A stretch of 64,000 bases of DNA, from the NCBI RefSeq assembly GCF_958295425.1, contig NC_081146.1:13066985-13130984 (forward strand), given 5' to 3'. This DNA is from Solea solea. Its lineage: Eukaryota; Chordata; Actinopteri; Pleuronectiformes; Soleidae. The notes beneath the pieces were generated by a model, which worked only from the letters and a program-made list of their open reading frames with translations, did no database searches and had not been told where the DNA came from. Made by a program: the position numbers and the translations under genes. This document shows positions 37,976 through 50,983 of the stretch, in pieces; the stretch's first letter is position 1; each line of letters starts with the position of its first letter.

Positions 37976-38004
37976 CAAAAAAATAAATAAATAAATAAAT
38001 AAAA
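37976..38004. repeat. (AAAT)n microsatellite
   Basis: About six AAAT units after a short A-run. Confidence 0.93.
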
Positions 38005-38754
38005 TGTTTTACTTTTGCAAAAGTGGCTGCAGATGAACATTTTGTAATAATTTACATGCTCGATGAAATAAAAAAAAAAAAGAAAATGTTTCCACTTGCT
38101 CGGTGGTCGTTTAGAAGGAAAACATTCTGTACCTGATCCCTCAGTATCGTGTTATTTTAATAACAAAGTTATATTAGCTTCATGGTTCAAACGTGATAAA
38201 TTCACTTCTTTGTACAAAGTGCAGAAAACAAAACAAATACGTAGTGTTAATGTAGAAGTGTGACTAATTCTTTAGTAAGCACCAACTCTGTTTTGTTTTC
38301 ATACTCAGGACACGGTCGGAGAGTCTCTCTACATTTAGAGCCCAGAAAATATACTGTCAGGGTCACATGCAAACTAGATTCCCTTGTTTTACTTTACAGG
38401 TCTTAAATACTGGACACTGTGTGAAAATAAAGCCAAGTGACTGTAAAAAACTGTTTGCTTTTTCGGGCATAGTGAGGATGCATTTGAAGAGCTATAAATA
38501 AATGTAGAAATCTGGATGAAATGTGGTATTCCCCCTAACAGGCACCATGTGTGTATACAAGCTTGTATTTCAAATATTACTCATTCTGCACACTTATCTG
38601 CACAGGTAAAACATTTTTTTTTGTCATTAGGAGATGTTCATCTGAGACGTTTATTTTCTGGGGGGGGGAGAAAAAAAAGAGAAGAAAAAAAAAACCACAT
38701 GCCAAGTTCCTTCTAATTCTTTTCAAATACTGTCACATTTTCAGTGCTGTCTGA

Positions 38755-39290
38755 CTTCATTCCCTCATCCACATGTGCAGGGAGATCAAGATTAGCTGTC
38801 TGCAGAATGAAAACCCAGGAAGTTCACCTGCTTGCCCTTGATATTAGGCTGAAAATATGAAATCCATTTCCAGATTTAGACATCTCTCGCCACCAAAAAT
38901 TTTTTCTATTCTGTCTGGAGCCACAGCCTGCCTGTCTGCTGCGTTGTTCCTTTATGGCTCAAACTAGATGTCTCAGTTATTGGGATGAAGAAATCCCTGT
39001 CAGTGGACATTCTAGGGAGAAGCAACCCCCCTTTTCTCACTCTCAGCGAGGTGAGGTTAATTTATATTTCTCTAACCCGTTCCTTTCTCCTTAGAAATGG
39101 ATTCAGTTGAAGTGTTGGAGCCGGATCGTTATCAGCGTGCTATCATTCCACCGGGGACAGCCCAGCCATCATCACAAATGGCCGTTTTTCAGCAGAATAA
39201 AACATATGAATTAAACTTCATAAGCTTATCTGGTCTTTGATATGTAGAAAGCCCAAGGTTTATTTCCACATTAATCCCCACACCCGTCTA
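38755..39290. promoter_or_regulatory. candidate conserved noncoding block
   Basis: Complex sequence with GATCAAGATTAGCTGTCTGC, CTTGATATTAGGCTG, CTCAGTTATTGGGATG, GATCGTTATCAGCGTGC and TATGAATTAAACTTCATAAG. Interrupted by ordinary sequence at 39010-39060. Confidence 0.3.
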
Positions 39291-40328
39291 TTGCTTTGGC
39301 TCTTTGATGCATGAAGGTGGGTTTAGAAACTGGAATCTGCCAGGTGTATATAACTCCATGTTTTACCCATCGCTTGAGCTTCGGGCCCTCTCTTCGTTCC
39401 TTCTCTCTTTCTCACTGTCTCTCTCACTCAGACACACGTACACACACACAGGTTTTTCCGAAGAATTTCCTTACAAAAGGCAGCCATATGCATTGAAATA
39501 CTGCCGGCAAGCAGGGGTCATGTAGCCTGATACTGAATTTCCCTTGCCTTTGTGCAGTCTTAATTGTCTGTCATTTCTGTCTGCAGCCCCGTCTGTGCAT
39601 GCTCCAAATAAAACCTATGGAAACATGAAAGGTGGAGCACTGCCCTCACTTTCATCAAGGGATCGCTTACTGGGCCTTGCCGAGGCTACCCCAGGCTTGT
39701 GTTACGTACCTCATAAAAGTAGCTCTTGTTTCACCGATGCACTGCCCCATCTGGGCACTGGGCTAATCTGTCAAGCCGAGCTCCCAGGCAAATTCTTCTG
39801 CAGCGTAATAGACACTGTAACAAACTCTGCTTCTTTTCTCCTGCGCTCATTTCTCCCCTCATTTCTGCAGAGGGCTCCCCTGATGCCCTCAGATGCTGCT
39901 GACAGTTGGAGCTGAGGCTAGATGCCACGGTGAATTTATATTGTGCTTCTGCATCTGTCATTGTTTTTCCGCGAGGTGTTGACCTCCATGCGTCCTCATC
40001 AGAATGTTGCCTCAGTTCTGCAACTCCAAGCAAAATAGATACCTACAACTTGGGTATTTGCACTGCAGAAACCCTTCTCCGTTTTGATAGTTGGTGCAAA
40101 ACTTTGACAGGCAGGTGGAAACCTCGGGGGAATGGGGTTGCATAGGGATGGGAGATAGACAGAGGGCTCAGGGGAGTTGGGTTATTTATAAAGCTTAGGC
40201 AATAACGGCATACATTCAAGCATGGTAAATACTGTTCAAATTGTTACCTAACTAATGTCCATCATACTTTACATGCACATCATACAACATACTTTTGATC
40301 CCCGGAACCTTCATCTTCTTATTTTCAG
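39291..40328. other. intergenic, no gene recognised
   Basis: The portion at 39540-40100 is complex and relatively GC-balanced, with open frames on both strands (123 and 100 codons) that lack any domain I know. It could be regulatory, but no distinctive motif cluster is visible. Confidence 0.45.
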
Positions 40329-40329
40329 T

Positions 40330-40346
40330 TTGCCCTCTGCTGCCAA
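40330..40346 (-). promoter_or_regulatory. candidate CTCF site
   Basis: The minus strand reads TTGGCAGCAGAGGGCAA. It matches about 12 of 14 positions of the CTCF core (CCASYAGRKGGCRS). CTCF sites are known to bound Irx regulatory domains; a single motif match is weak evidence. Confidence 0.35.
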
Positions 40347-40469
40347 CATTCATAAAATGTCTTTTTTATACAAACATATATGAAAAGCGCTCCATGTAGT
40401 CACACGTTCACTTTGTAAGGGAACTTTGATGTATTTCTCAGAACATATTCAATGTATTGATTGCTTACT

Positions 40470-40775
40470 TACTCGGGTCAGCCGATGGTTGAGCAGAAGG
40501 GAATTGGGCTTGCAACTGGACGGTTTACAGTTCGAATCCTCGCCCGGTCAAGGGCTGGTGTACCCCTGAGCAAAGTACCCGATCCTCATTGTTAGTTGGA
40601 CACTTTTAAAGTGACCCCAGCCATTAAGGACACATCCAGTGTGTACTCCTAGTGCCGGTGCAAAGCCAGGATAAATGGGAGAGTTGCATCAGGAAGAGCA
40701 TCTGGCGTCAAAATCTCTGCCAAATCGAATATGCAGATCATCCACTGTGGTGACCCCTGGAGAAGGAGAAGCCAC
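40470..40775 (+). mobile_element. tRNA-derived SINE with common teleost tail
   Basis: The head has a polymerase III A-box-like TGGTTGAGCAG (40486-40496) and a B-box-like AGTTCGAATCC (40529-40539) at tRNA-like spacing. A body with CCCCTGAGCAAAGTACCC follows. The tail (about 40668-40765) contains GTTGCATCAGGAAGAGCATC, CTGCCAAATCGAATATGC and CACTGTGGTGACCCC, which resembles a tail shared by many teleost SINE/LINE copies as I remember them. Several substitutions show it is an old copy. Exact ends and target-site duplications were not found. Confidence 0.75.
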
Positions 40776-41464
40776 TGATACTGTATACCGCTATAGCAGC
40801 TATTTTGCAATGACTCATATTCCTCCTAATCTAGGATTAGGGCATCAAGGCAGGGATGAGTGTGGCAACAACAGACCGTGACAAACTTGTTTCTGGAAGT
40901 AAGTTGTACCAATTGGGCAGCAAATGAGTGGCTCTTAGTAGCAAGCAGTGATCACACCCTCTGTAAACCATACACACAACGGTTATGGTATTTTAAGCAG
41001 GGTTATTCTTAAAGGAGAGGGGTAGCTGATGTGTTCACTTCTCTTATCACTCTTTCTGTTGACTAACTGGAAAGTGTGACAGCTACGGCCTGCTGAGGCA
41101 CCAAGTGGCCTCGCTGTGTTTTCTACTGTTGGGGACAGCCATGCAACTCAGCTATTCTTCTCTCCATTGCCTTCTTAGTTATGGACGTAATGCCCTTTTC
41201 TGCAACTGGAAAAACCTTGATATGTTTACGGGCACGACGATGAAGGAACTCCACAGTGCATTATACATGTGCAATATTTTCCCACATGAACGAAGAATCT
41301 TGTCCCACCACAGCTCAATATAAACTTGTAGCCACTTTGTGGTGTGACTGTCTTATTGTCCATCCCATAGCATGGGGTTGAGGTCAGGTTTGTTACTGAT
41401 TAAAGCATGAAATCATGCTGTAGGACAGGTTTTTACCAAGTTTGATCGATGGTGGCCATCGTTT
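40776..41464. other. intergenic, possible transposon remnant
   Basis: Nothing coding was recognised. A minus-strand KPDLNPMLW-like phrase at about 41375-41400 recalls the third catalytic motif of Tc1 transposases, but no other piece supports it. Confidence 0.4.
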
Positions 41465-41700
41465 TAAATCACAAGTAAACCAGAGAAACAACATCCTCTT
41501 TGTCATTATGCTAATTCCGCGCTGTTTCGTTATTAATTTATTAATGTATAAGTGAATTCTCTTCTCAGCGAGGGCTCAGTGTTCAGTCAAAGGCCTCTGC
41601 CATGTGTAGTAAAGTAAACTAAGCTTTGACAATGTATATAAAGGGGCCTGTAATGTTCATTACGCTTAACAACACACTGGGTTGAGAGTTAAGCTCTCCT
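41465..41700. promoter_or_regulatory. candidate conserved noncoding block
   Basis: Complex sequence with TTTGTCATTATGCTAATTCC, CGTTATTAATTTATTAATG, CAGTCAAAGGCCTCTG and GTAATGTTCATTACGC (near-palindromic). Confidence 0.35.
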
Positions 41701-43139
41701 CACATTCCAGGCCAGTTATTAGTCAGCATTATAGTTTATTTGTCTAGAGGTAAGATAAACCAGAATGCTCTTGGCCCCCTGCCCCAGACCTGCAACACTG
41801 ACTGGTTTGTTTGAACAAAAGGAAGTGCTCTCTTGTGAGAAATAGTCCAATAAGAGAAGATAATGCATGCACGGTCTCAAAACAAGATAAAGCCTCTGTC
41901 CAGCTGTGTCTGGGGAGACTTCTATCACCTTTTTAGCAGGGGAACTAAAGATGCAAACACAAGAGTGGCTTTTGTTTTGCCATGGAAATATTTGAAATGC
42001 AATTGAATACATTTCCTGAGTAAACCTATTCTAATTCGGATACAGCGTACTCGCGATCCTCAACTCCCTTGTTGGCAGTCGCTGGATCTACTATCCGAAC
42101 AGTGTTTTCTTCGATTAAACAACATGTGTTTTTCACCCAAAAGCAAACCGCACGTGACGATCTCACCCATAACTTAGCTCTTTCCCTTGCCACATGTATT
42201 CTCTTAGCGAATCGGGGCGCGCAAGCACGGTCACATTATGTGCATGTATCCTCCCTTGATTACATCTGAAATTAAATGTATACTCTATGGTGTAACAGCA
42301 TGTGAGTGTTTTGAAGACTTTTATAAAGTAACATAGATATTATCGTGCTTTCTTTTTTTTTTTAAAACTTCAGATAACTTGTCAGACAACTCACATCGTG
42401 GTTTCCACTTTCCAATTTGGTATGAAAATCCTTTGTATCAGACTTATGAGAACATGACTATGACCATTCCTAATTTACTCTTGTTAAGTGGATAGCTGAC
42501 AGTCATTAGATGTGTGGAGATAATGTTCTGTTAAATGTTTTGCCATCTCGGTGGGTTGGCCTTTGTACACTGGTATGAATGACATTACCGGTGTCATGCA
42601 CACCATTATGTATATGAGTAAAGGGAATTGTTATGGATCCTTATATATATTTGAATATCAATCCAAATTCTTCTCCGAGGCCTGATTACACGGAGAAACA
42701 CAGGAACCCGCCACGAGCAGTTTTACACACAACCCCGCGATTATCATAGAAAATAAACAAGTTAAATGTAAGGTGTGACACAAATATACATAATACCACA
42801 TGGCGCGTCAAGCAAACCAAACCACCCGTGATTCCACCCATGTGGAAACGGTGTCTCGATGTTTTTAATTAGGGAGAGGCTGTGATGTTCCTTCTGTGAC
42901 TGCAAACGGCCTGCCCATCACGCTCACTTCCTGATGTGTCCTGAGAATGAACTTTGAGAAAAACATGGATTGAAAAAAAAAAAAAAAAAAAATTGCATCT
43001 TCTTCTCTTTAACCAAAACCAGCCCACAGTGGCAGCCTGTGAGCTTGCTGCTGCTGCTGCTGCACAGAACATTCCCATCACACTCATGTTCAATTGTCCC
43101 TTAATTGTCGTCTCCTCTCTCCCCAGAAAAAAAAAAAAA
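41701..43139. other. intergenic, no gene recognised
   Basis: Holds A-runs (42974-42991, 43126-43140) and a short CTG run (43046-43062). No domain-bearing frame was seen. Confidence 0.5.
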
Positions 43140-43560
43140 AGTTGCTGACATGAGAAATTAGGCAATCAGGATGGCATTAGTGCACAAGTGGAGGACCGAG
43201 GCATGGTTATACTATAACGTATAGGCCCCATTGGGGTGCAAATAAGCAGGGAAATACTCACATCTTCCTTTGAAGTGATGGCCGCTCCCAAATTAAACTC
43301 TTAGTCACACTGCTATCAAAAGGATATGGTTGTTAGCAGTGCCCTGCTCTGATCTGAGCACACTTCTGGATCTTATTACAATGTGGCTTTTGATTGATGC
43401 CCTTTAGGGTGGATCATTGTGCGTAAACATCCATATTCCTGTCCTTTTCATGAGTCTATCGCAGAGGGATTGTGAAATGATGGGTTATTATTCCAAATTT
43501 ATCCCGGTTGGAGAAGAGAATTGAAAGTGTAATTTAGTCATGACAAAATCAAAGTGTGTG
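43140..43560. promoter_or_regulatory. candidate conserved noncoding block
   Basis: About 420 bp of complex sequence with GACATGAGAAATTAGGC, GATGGCATTAGTGC, CCAAATTAAACTCTTAG, GCTTTTGATTGATGCCC, GGGTTATTATTCCAAATTTA and AGTGTAATTTAGTCATGAC. Confidence 0.35.
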
Positions 43561-45054
43561 CTTGTTATATTTTGATGTAAATGTGTAGGCGAGGGCGCCG
43601 ATAAGAGTTTTTTTTTTCTTAAGATCATAATCTGTTCATGAATTAGTGACTTTCAAGTGAAATTATTATTGAGTTAGCATTTCTACAGATATTTCTGCTA
43701 CTGATATCATTTGTTAAAGGGGAGCTGAAGTAGCACTTATTTAATACTGAATTTACCTCCTGGAATTATAGAACATTACAAAATACAAAGGGAAAAAAAC
43801 CAACATTATAGGAAGTAAGCTGTTTTCATATAAACTGGGTCAGGTTAAGTACTAAGAGGAGAAAAAAAGGGAGAAAAGTTCCCCCAAAACTGCTCGGGGG
43901 ATTCAATTAGATTACCCCCAAAAAGATTGAATTAGTTTAGCCAACAGAAGGAAGAAATGCTAGAAACTAATGGCAAATAACAAGCTTGTGACAATTCATC
44001 AGAGAACTTCACAGAGGGGAGGGTTCAGTGGAATGCTTGAGAAGGGACCTTTCCCCTGCGCTGTGTTATTCTAACAAACAATGTCAATGAGATGGCATCC
44101 TACCTCTCACCAATTTGCATGGTTGTCAGTGGAGTGAAAGCCAGTTTTAAGGTACATCCTTTATGTGCCGGAGAAAGGATTAGGGCCAACCCCACAAAGG
44201 GGCTTTGATTTTCTTGCAAATATGTATAAGAAGTTTGGCTGAGAAAAGTGAGTTTTCAAAGCTGCAACTTTTCCAAAGCTCTCTCACTTTCTCTCTCGCC
44301 CTCTTTTTCTCCACTAAAGAAGGAACACAAGTGATGAAAGTTCTCCCTTTTGTACGAGTGTCGATATTAATTCAATAGTAGACGATGTTCGGATTTGACT
44401 GCTCATGTACACTTAAACTCGAAGAAAAAAAATAACAAACGGCAAAAACAAATTGTCTTAATTTGTACGAGCGTTGTGGTGAATCCTATCCTTCACTTTG
44501 AGGAAGCGTAGCCCTATTTCTTAGCTGTAATTCACCCTGTGATGCATTCCAGCCCACTCTTTTTTTTTTTTTTGTTTTGCTTTGTGTTACTTCAGCGTCT
44601 CTGACTGAAAGCTCCTCGCCACTTGGTTCAATGATCGACCTGTTGATCCCCCGTAAACACAAGGAGCATGCCATATGCACTTAGGGACGAGGTGAGAGTG
44701 CAGACCTCATTAGCATGTATAAACTCCCCCCGAGTCAAGAGGTCGCCTTTGACCCGAACACACAAACTCTCAAAACCTGGCCGACACAGACGTGGTCAAG
44801 GGATGTGCACTGTGCACTTCTGCTCGTGGCTGTGTCTTTTTGTTCATACTCCGCGCTGTAAAAGTAGAATGAAACGGTAATTATCCATAATGTCCAAATA
44901 ATACTTGTGGAGCAAAAACGTATCCCAAACTGCCAGCTGCATGACAAAAAGTATACAGCCATTTCAAATTATATCACTGTACAGGTTAAATACATACAAT
45001 TAAATGAATGGTAAGCAAAATATGGGCAAACAGACCGTGGGACTGCATTGCTGA
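43561..45054. other. intergenic with two weaker complex patches
   Basis: Complex patches at 43930-44200 (AGCCAACAGAAGG, CAATTTGCATGGTTGTCAG) and 44600-44780 (GACCTCATTAGCATG, GGTCGCCTTTGACCCG) may be regulatory. A T-run lies at 44560-44573. No gene recognised. Confidence 0.45.
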
Positions 45055-45061
45055 ATATATA

Positions 45062-45109
<48 letters not shown>

Positions 45110-45111
45110 AG
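45055..45111. repeat. (TA)n microsatellite with TATG flanks
   Basis: Fifteen TA units in the core (45072-45101), flanked by TATATGTATATGTG on one side and ACACATATA on the other. Confidence 0.95.
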
Positions 45112-45468
45112 CTCTATATATAAACAGGATTTGTGTGACCACTTAAGGGTGCACTGACACTTGCTAACAGCAGACTTACAGAAATCCCCCACTGTCCAAG
45201 GGCTGCTTCACAACTTTAAGTCACTAATCGATTGATGGCAACATGCTATCAGGATTTCCAACTCTTCCAGTTAAATAAATAAATAAAAAAATAATAATAA
45301 AAAAATGCTTCATGCTTAAAAAAAGATCACCGGAGAGGCGATGTCCCTTCGGTGACAGTCCAGCACAATGTGTTCCAGTTCACTTTCATCATGTTGTACC
45401 AGCTGAACATGGTGTAGCTTTCAGCCCTGCCCTGTGGGAAACCAGCCTGCCTTTTCTCTCACTGTGTG

Positions 45469-45502
<34 letters not shown>

Positions 45503-45959
45503 TGATGCTGTTGAGCTTAGTTGTCCCAAGCTCTCAGCGGCACAAACTCTCTGTCCTAGGGCCTCTAGCGCGGATTGGCCACCAAGACTCTGTGTGGTAT
45601 GCTCGGATGAATGCTACACTGATTCCCTACCAGAATGCGACCAGTGCAACCCCCTAAGGATGTCTGTTGGACCTCGCTGTGCTGCCAAGAGAGGGGCACT
45701 TTCAACATTTCTTGTTGTATTTCGCCATCTTTCTTCCTGTCTTTTTAAAGTCAAACAAAGCAAGTATCAGCCTGAAAGCCATGTGATGTGGGCACACCAC
45801 CCCCACACCCATTATTTGTCAGTGAGAAAATTCGGCTTCCTTCCCTCCATTTTCTTTCCCTTTTCTTTCCTTATTCGCGGGCAGAATTGCACAACAGATG
45901 CAGACATATACTGTATAGTGACAAAGATTTAAAAATAAAATGACGCCACTTGGCCTCAC
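45112..45959. other. intergenic with (GT)n
   Basis: A 206-codon plus-strand frame (45312-45932) crosses the GT array. Its Cys/Ser-rich protein shows no domain, no homopolymer-free support and no splice context, so it is treated as chance. Confidence 0.5.
45471..45500. repeat. (TG)n microsatellite
   Basis: Fifteen uninterrupted units. Confidence 0.95.
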
Positions 45960-46290
45960 ACGGAGTACGTCCTCTGTATCTCTTACCGCCCATCAGTTAA
46001 TGAGCTTCGTGGCCTATACATGAGAACCTTCCGCTTGAAAAGAGCTTGTTAAAATGCTCCCCCTCATATGCTTGTTTATAGGTCAAACCGTGAAACATGA
46101 TCGTATCCACTAATAATGGTAATTCTTCTGTTTATATCACATGACAGAGTCAGCATTGACACTACAGCTGACTGGAACAGTAGTCAAGCCGTAAATTGCT
46201 CCGCTGTAATTGTTAGATTACAGTAAACTGCCTGAGACACTTGATAATGTAATCATACTTCAATGAGGTCTTGCAAATTAATTTCTGTTT
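45960..46290. promoter_or_regulatory. candidate conserved noncoding block
   Basis: Complex sequence with GCCCATCAGTTAATGAGC, CCACTAATAATGGTAATTC, GCCGTAAATTGCTCC, GCTGTAATTGTTAGATTACAG (imperfect inverted CTGTAAT pair), and GCAAATTAATTTC. Confidence 0.3.
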
Positions 46291-47647
46291 TTTTTTTTTT
46301 TTTTTCCTTTCCCATCTTTACCCCCTGAGTTCTTGTCGAAACAGCTGCCTGGCATATAATACGGTCCTCAGTGACTTGTGTCAACAGGTTTTTCGAAAAT
46401 AACAATGTTCTCATTGTTTAGATAGGCCGCCGCTCCAGACGGCCCAAATCTTGAGTTGTTGATGTTCTTGAATACTTTATGATATGAATTCTCTCCCCCA
46501 AGGTGACTCAACGTGACCTAATAACAAGTGCCCTTCTCTTTTTTGTAAATATGAATGACAAAATTCAAACGTTCAACTTCATCCCGCTCTCTGTGCGTTT
46601 TTTTTGCTATAGCACAATAAATCAGAGCCCGAAATAATATAAATGGAAACAGGAATAATACACACAAGAGTATGTTCTGTTTCATGTGTAAACGGTGTAA
46701 TCTAATTACATTTATTTATTTTTTTTAATGTAAGTATCAATCCTTGTCTACAAAATTATTTATACAAAACTACAGTATATTTGTGGTTTAAGTTTAGTCT
46801 TAAATAAAAAACTAAAACCACTGCCTGCATTACTAAATTACATATTTTGTTTACTTTTAGCATTTGTGTATTTCTACGGAGACCATAAGCAGCTGTGGTC
46901 ATTCTGCCACTTCACCAGTTATTACGTACGGGCCAAATGTTATCAAGCCCAGGGGACTCAAATTTAAACAAATGCCAGGTTTCCATTCCAAGCAGCCTAA
47001 AAAAAAACAGGAGGATGTGAAAGTCAGAATTAAATATCTCCTTTCAGATGTCTGGTTTGTTTACATTGCGTTTCCTAGTGTATTCCTTTGGGGAAGCTTG
47101 GAAATGGTAATAATGTCAAGAAGTGCTATGTCTTTAGTGGCTCAGGCAAGAAAGAGCCTGCTCTCCAAATGTCCATGTAAAACCCAACAACTGTGCTGCG
47201 GGTGTTTGTACGCAAAGCCTAATCACTTCTGAAGCTGATACGTAGGTAAAATAAATGAGACTTCAAACAAAGTAAAATAGTACTTGAGGGATGAAAAAAA
47301 GACACAAATGGAGTGTGACACATGCAATGTTTCACCTGTGAGAAACACCAGAGATTTGCCGCCTGTTTAACGTAAACTCGCAGAGGTTGGATGGTTTGGT
47401 GTCAACTCTCGTAAGTTATTAGCTGATTCAGAGCAATGTGGAGTTCTTCTGAAACCTAAACTCAGTGCTACAATAACCTGACAGATATAAACACCTATGG
47501 CAGTGGATGAAAGTATAGAATGTGCTGGTTGCCAGGTTTCTACATGTTTTCCTTTTCTTTTAAAAATCTTTATTCCTTATTCTTTCCCGTTTATATTTTT
47601 ATTCGAGTACATTTGTTTTTTTTTTGTTGTTGTTGAAAATCCAAGTT
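46291..47647. other. intergenic, no gene recognised
   Basis: T-run at 46288-46305, AT-rich at 46690-46860. A 122-codon frame (46864-47232) has no domain I recognise. Confidence 0.5.
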
Positions 47648-47877
<230 letters not shown>

Positions 47878-50186
47878 TAAGGGACTCTGTTTCTAACCTT
47901 TATGGTATAGAATAATTGATAAAGTTAATATAAAGACATCTGCAACAAATGATCCCATGGGCTTGTATATCAATTTTTGTTCTCCCATTCAAATCGCATG
48001 GGCCTTTTTTTGAGCCGTAAATGTGGTTCAGTACTTAAACTGACCATTGTCCCCACGATAAGTGACTGGACTCAGCTTGAAGTGGTGTGGTGCGAAGCGA
48101 CAAGCATGAAAAAGCCAACAATAGCACAGGTGCTGCACAGCGAAAGCAAGTGAGAGCTTTTTTTTTTCTCTCTCTCTCTTTTGTCAAAGCAAGTCGAGTT
48201 GCTGCCTTTATTAGCAGTGAAATCAGTCCTCAGAAATGTCTGCATGAGCCGAACATTATCTGTTGGTGATTATCTAGCACCACTGCTGAGGTAGTGTGAT
48301 CCAGTGTGCAGAATTGGCCCCAGGAGTCCTCCCTTTCTTTAAGAACTAATGTTTACAATCATTTAAGGGCGTCCGTGGAACGCATACAGGAGACACCGGC
48401 GTATGTTTGTCCCCATTTGAGGATTGTGGTTAAGCTGAAGCTCATCTGGCAGCCTTATGGGCTGCTCATCCACTCTGAAGCTCCTGTTGTTCTTTCCTCT
48501 CATGTCCTCTCATGTCCTCTCCCACTATCACTTTGTCTTCTGCTCCATTCTTTTTTTTTTGGTTGTTTCCCCCCTGTCTTAATCATCATCTGATTACGCT
48601 GAGGATTGTTTTCTTTTTTGTCTTTTTCATATCGCCGTGTTTGTTTCTTTGTACAACTTGCCCCCTATGCTGTGTTCTCAACACATCCGCTCCCCTTTTT
48701 TGTGAAGCCACTCGTCAAATCAGTTGTCTCTAGTCGTACATGTCATCCGCTGGTATGTGCTGATGGCTGGGTTTTAGTGGGCCTTTCATGTGTGCATCAT
48801 GTGTAGCACTGGCTGGAATGGGACGTAGCTGGAGTAAATCAATTTGTCATATGAGTTAAATCTGCTGAGTGCATAGGTTCATGAACAGGTTTTGTGGCTC
48901 ATCTTCTGTCTCTCTCGCACATCATTGTTTCATTTGTTCCCAGCGGACCCAAAAATCCACTGCTGTAACACATTAAGCGAGAGCAGGAATATCAACATTG
49001 CTAATATCTCGCTTTTGAACTGGTCCTGTTGTGCATTTATACAAGTCCAGCTCAGTTCCTGAGCTACTTGTTTAATGACAGACAGACACAATGGTCTGAA
49101 GTCACTTATACATGTGAAATATTGTACATGAGGGAAGTCATATCATGTATTTCTCTCTGAATTGATACGTTTGGGTTAAAAAGAGAGCGGGAGAGAGAGA
49201 GAGTTACTGCTCATATCACTGCAGCGTATGCAAAAAACCGAGGAGAGTGCTATAAAGATGGTGATTGGAAATGTTTGTTGCTGAGACTCCGGCTTCCTGG
49301 AAATATATATCTGTCAGGCCCCCGCAAATTAGTGAAATTTATGTTCGTTTATGCATGTGAATGCAATGAAACAGGACAAGCAGTGTAATAAAGTGAAGGA
49401 CACAGAAGTAGAAGCACTATGACAATGAAAGAATGCATTGGAAAGTGAGGGTGCTGTGGTTTGGATAGTGGGAAGGCATCTACATCTGTTTTCAACTTCA
49501 CAGAACTCTGATTTAGTTTCAGCTCATGCAAAGATGTTTTTCAGTAACTTATCTTTTTTTTTCTTCTTCTTCTTCTTCTTTTTTGCAAGAGTCTCTCTTA
49601 CTTAACCATAACAGAAACTTTGGGTTAGCGTTGGCCAAAATAATTTTTGTCACTTGTTTGCAACCCTAAACTTAGCTGTTCCTACTTTTGCGCTTCTAAC
49701 AGAATTTCAAACAGGTGATGAACTGTTGGAGTTTCCTTTTAAGTTCATTCGTTTGCATCACGAGTCACAGATGCCGCAGTCAAACAAAAAAAGTATATGA
49801 AGTATATGAGTTTGCAGCTGAATAGCAATATCCTTACTGATCAATTGGCAACAATGGTGAACTATTACAAACAGTTAAGAAGCATCTTATATCGCATTCA
49901 TTATTTAAGATTAAGAGAGTTTCAGAGCTTGGGCAGATCCAAAATCACTTCAGTGATGTTCAGGTCTATAGGGGGGGAAAAAAATAAATCTGTGCAACAT
50001 TTTAAACTTTTTTGCCTGGATGAATATACATATAAAAGTGCTGTTTCACATTTAACTTAAGGACTGGAGGAATAATATCTTGTTTCTAAAGGTTGTCTGA
50101 AAAAGCTAATTATCGTGACACAGCACTGTTTGATCTCACAGCAGGGCTTAGCAAACGCTGCTAATACCAGCACCAGGTAAGACAGT

Positions 50187-50187
<1 letters not shown>

Positions 50188-50218
<31 letters not shown>
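50188..50218. repeat. (CA)n microsatellite
   Basis: About 15 units. Confidence 0.95.
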
Positions 50219-50225
<7 letters not shown>

Positions 50226-50947
50226 AAGAGAAAACACAGCTGAGGAGGAAATAGTGTCCTGGGGTTTTTAGTTGGACCAATGTGTTTATTTTCCTCCCAT
50301 GGTGCACCAGGGGCAAAGCAGCTTAACAGAGGGCCGGGGTTCCTGTGGGGCGGTGTGTAATGTAGTGTATGTGTGTGTAATTGTTTGCAGCCATGTGTGC
50401 ATATGTGGTTAGTAACATTATTACGTCTCTAATGTGTTGGCAAATTGTGAGCGCATTACTACGCACAGAGTTTTTTGGGGTGTTAGGTTATCAATGCCCA
50501 AATCCCGTTGTTTTCCCCGTTTTAGTAAAAGGTTGTATTTGGTTATGTCTACAATATGAGGCCTATAGACAATACAAATACATTTTAGAAAGGGACCAAG
50601 AGTAAACTTGGGACCCGAGTGTTGGATAAATGTTTTGGTTTCCCCCACTGTCTCTGCCTGCATCTGGATTATGAAGGGTAGATATACAGCTCTTCAGAGT
50701 GTGCCAATTAACAGCCACAGCAGCGGTCGGCTCACAGGAGGGCCCCTCATAAAGACTCACCCTATGGTGTAAGCCCTACCACTTCCAAGTGCTTTATCCG
50801 GGGCCGAGCCCATACACACAGCTGTTAAACTGGCAGGTTTTTAAGCAGCCCCAGCATCGCCAAAAGGGCCCAGGAGTTCATAAAGATTTTCTCAGCAAGT
50901 GCTTTCCCAAGGAAACAGAGAGTGTGAGAGATGAGAGGAAGGAGGCA

Positions 50948-50983
50948 GAGAGAGAGAGAGAGAGAGGGAGGGAGGGAGGGAGG
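50948..50983. repeat. (GA)n then (GGGA)n purine tract
   Basis: GA dinucleotides grade into four GGGA tetranucleotides. Confidence 0.93.

Larger units (their letters stand above)
35615..38754. other. intergenic, no gene recognised
   Basis: May include flanks of the transposon fossil near 35615-36110. Also holds a degenerate tetranucleotide array, a G-run and an (AAAT)n array listed separately, an A-run at 38069-38080 and A-rich sequence at 38670-38696. Confidence 0.5.

Noticed and set aside
41375..41400. Minus-strand KPDLNPMLW-like phrase suggesting a second Tc1 transposase piece
   Set aside because: Only one short motif matches and the flanking translation shows no further family similarity.
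45312..45932. 206-codon plus-strand open frame
   Set aside because: It runs through a GT microsatellite and matches no family; no splice or promoter context was seen.
46864..47232. 122-codon plus-strand open frame
   Set aside because: No domain, no flanking gene signals, and length is within chance for a 64-kb window.
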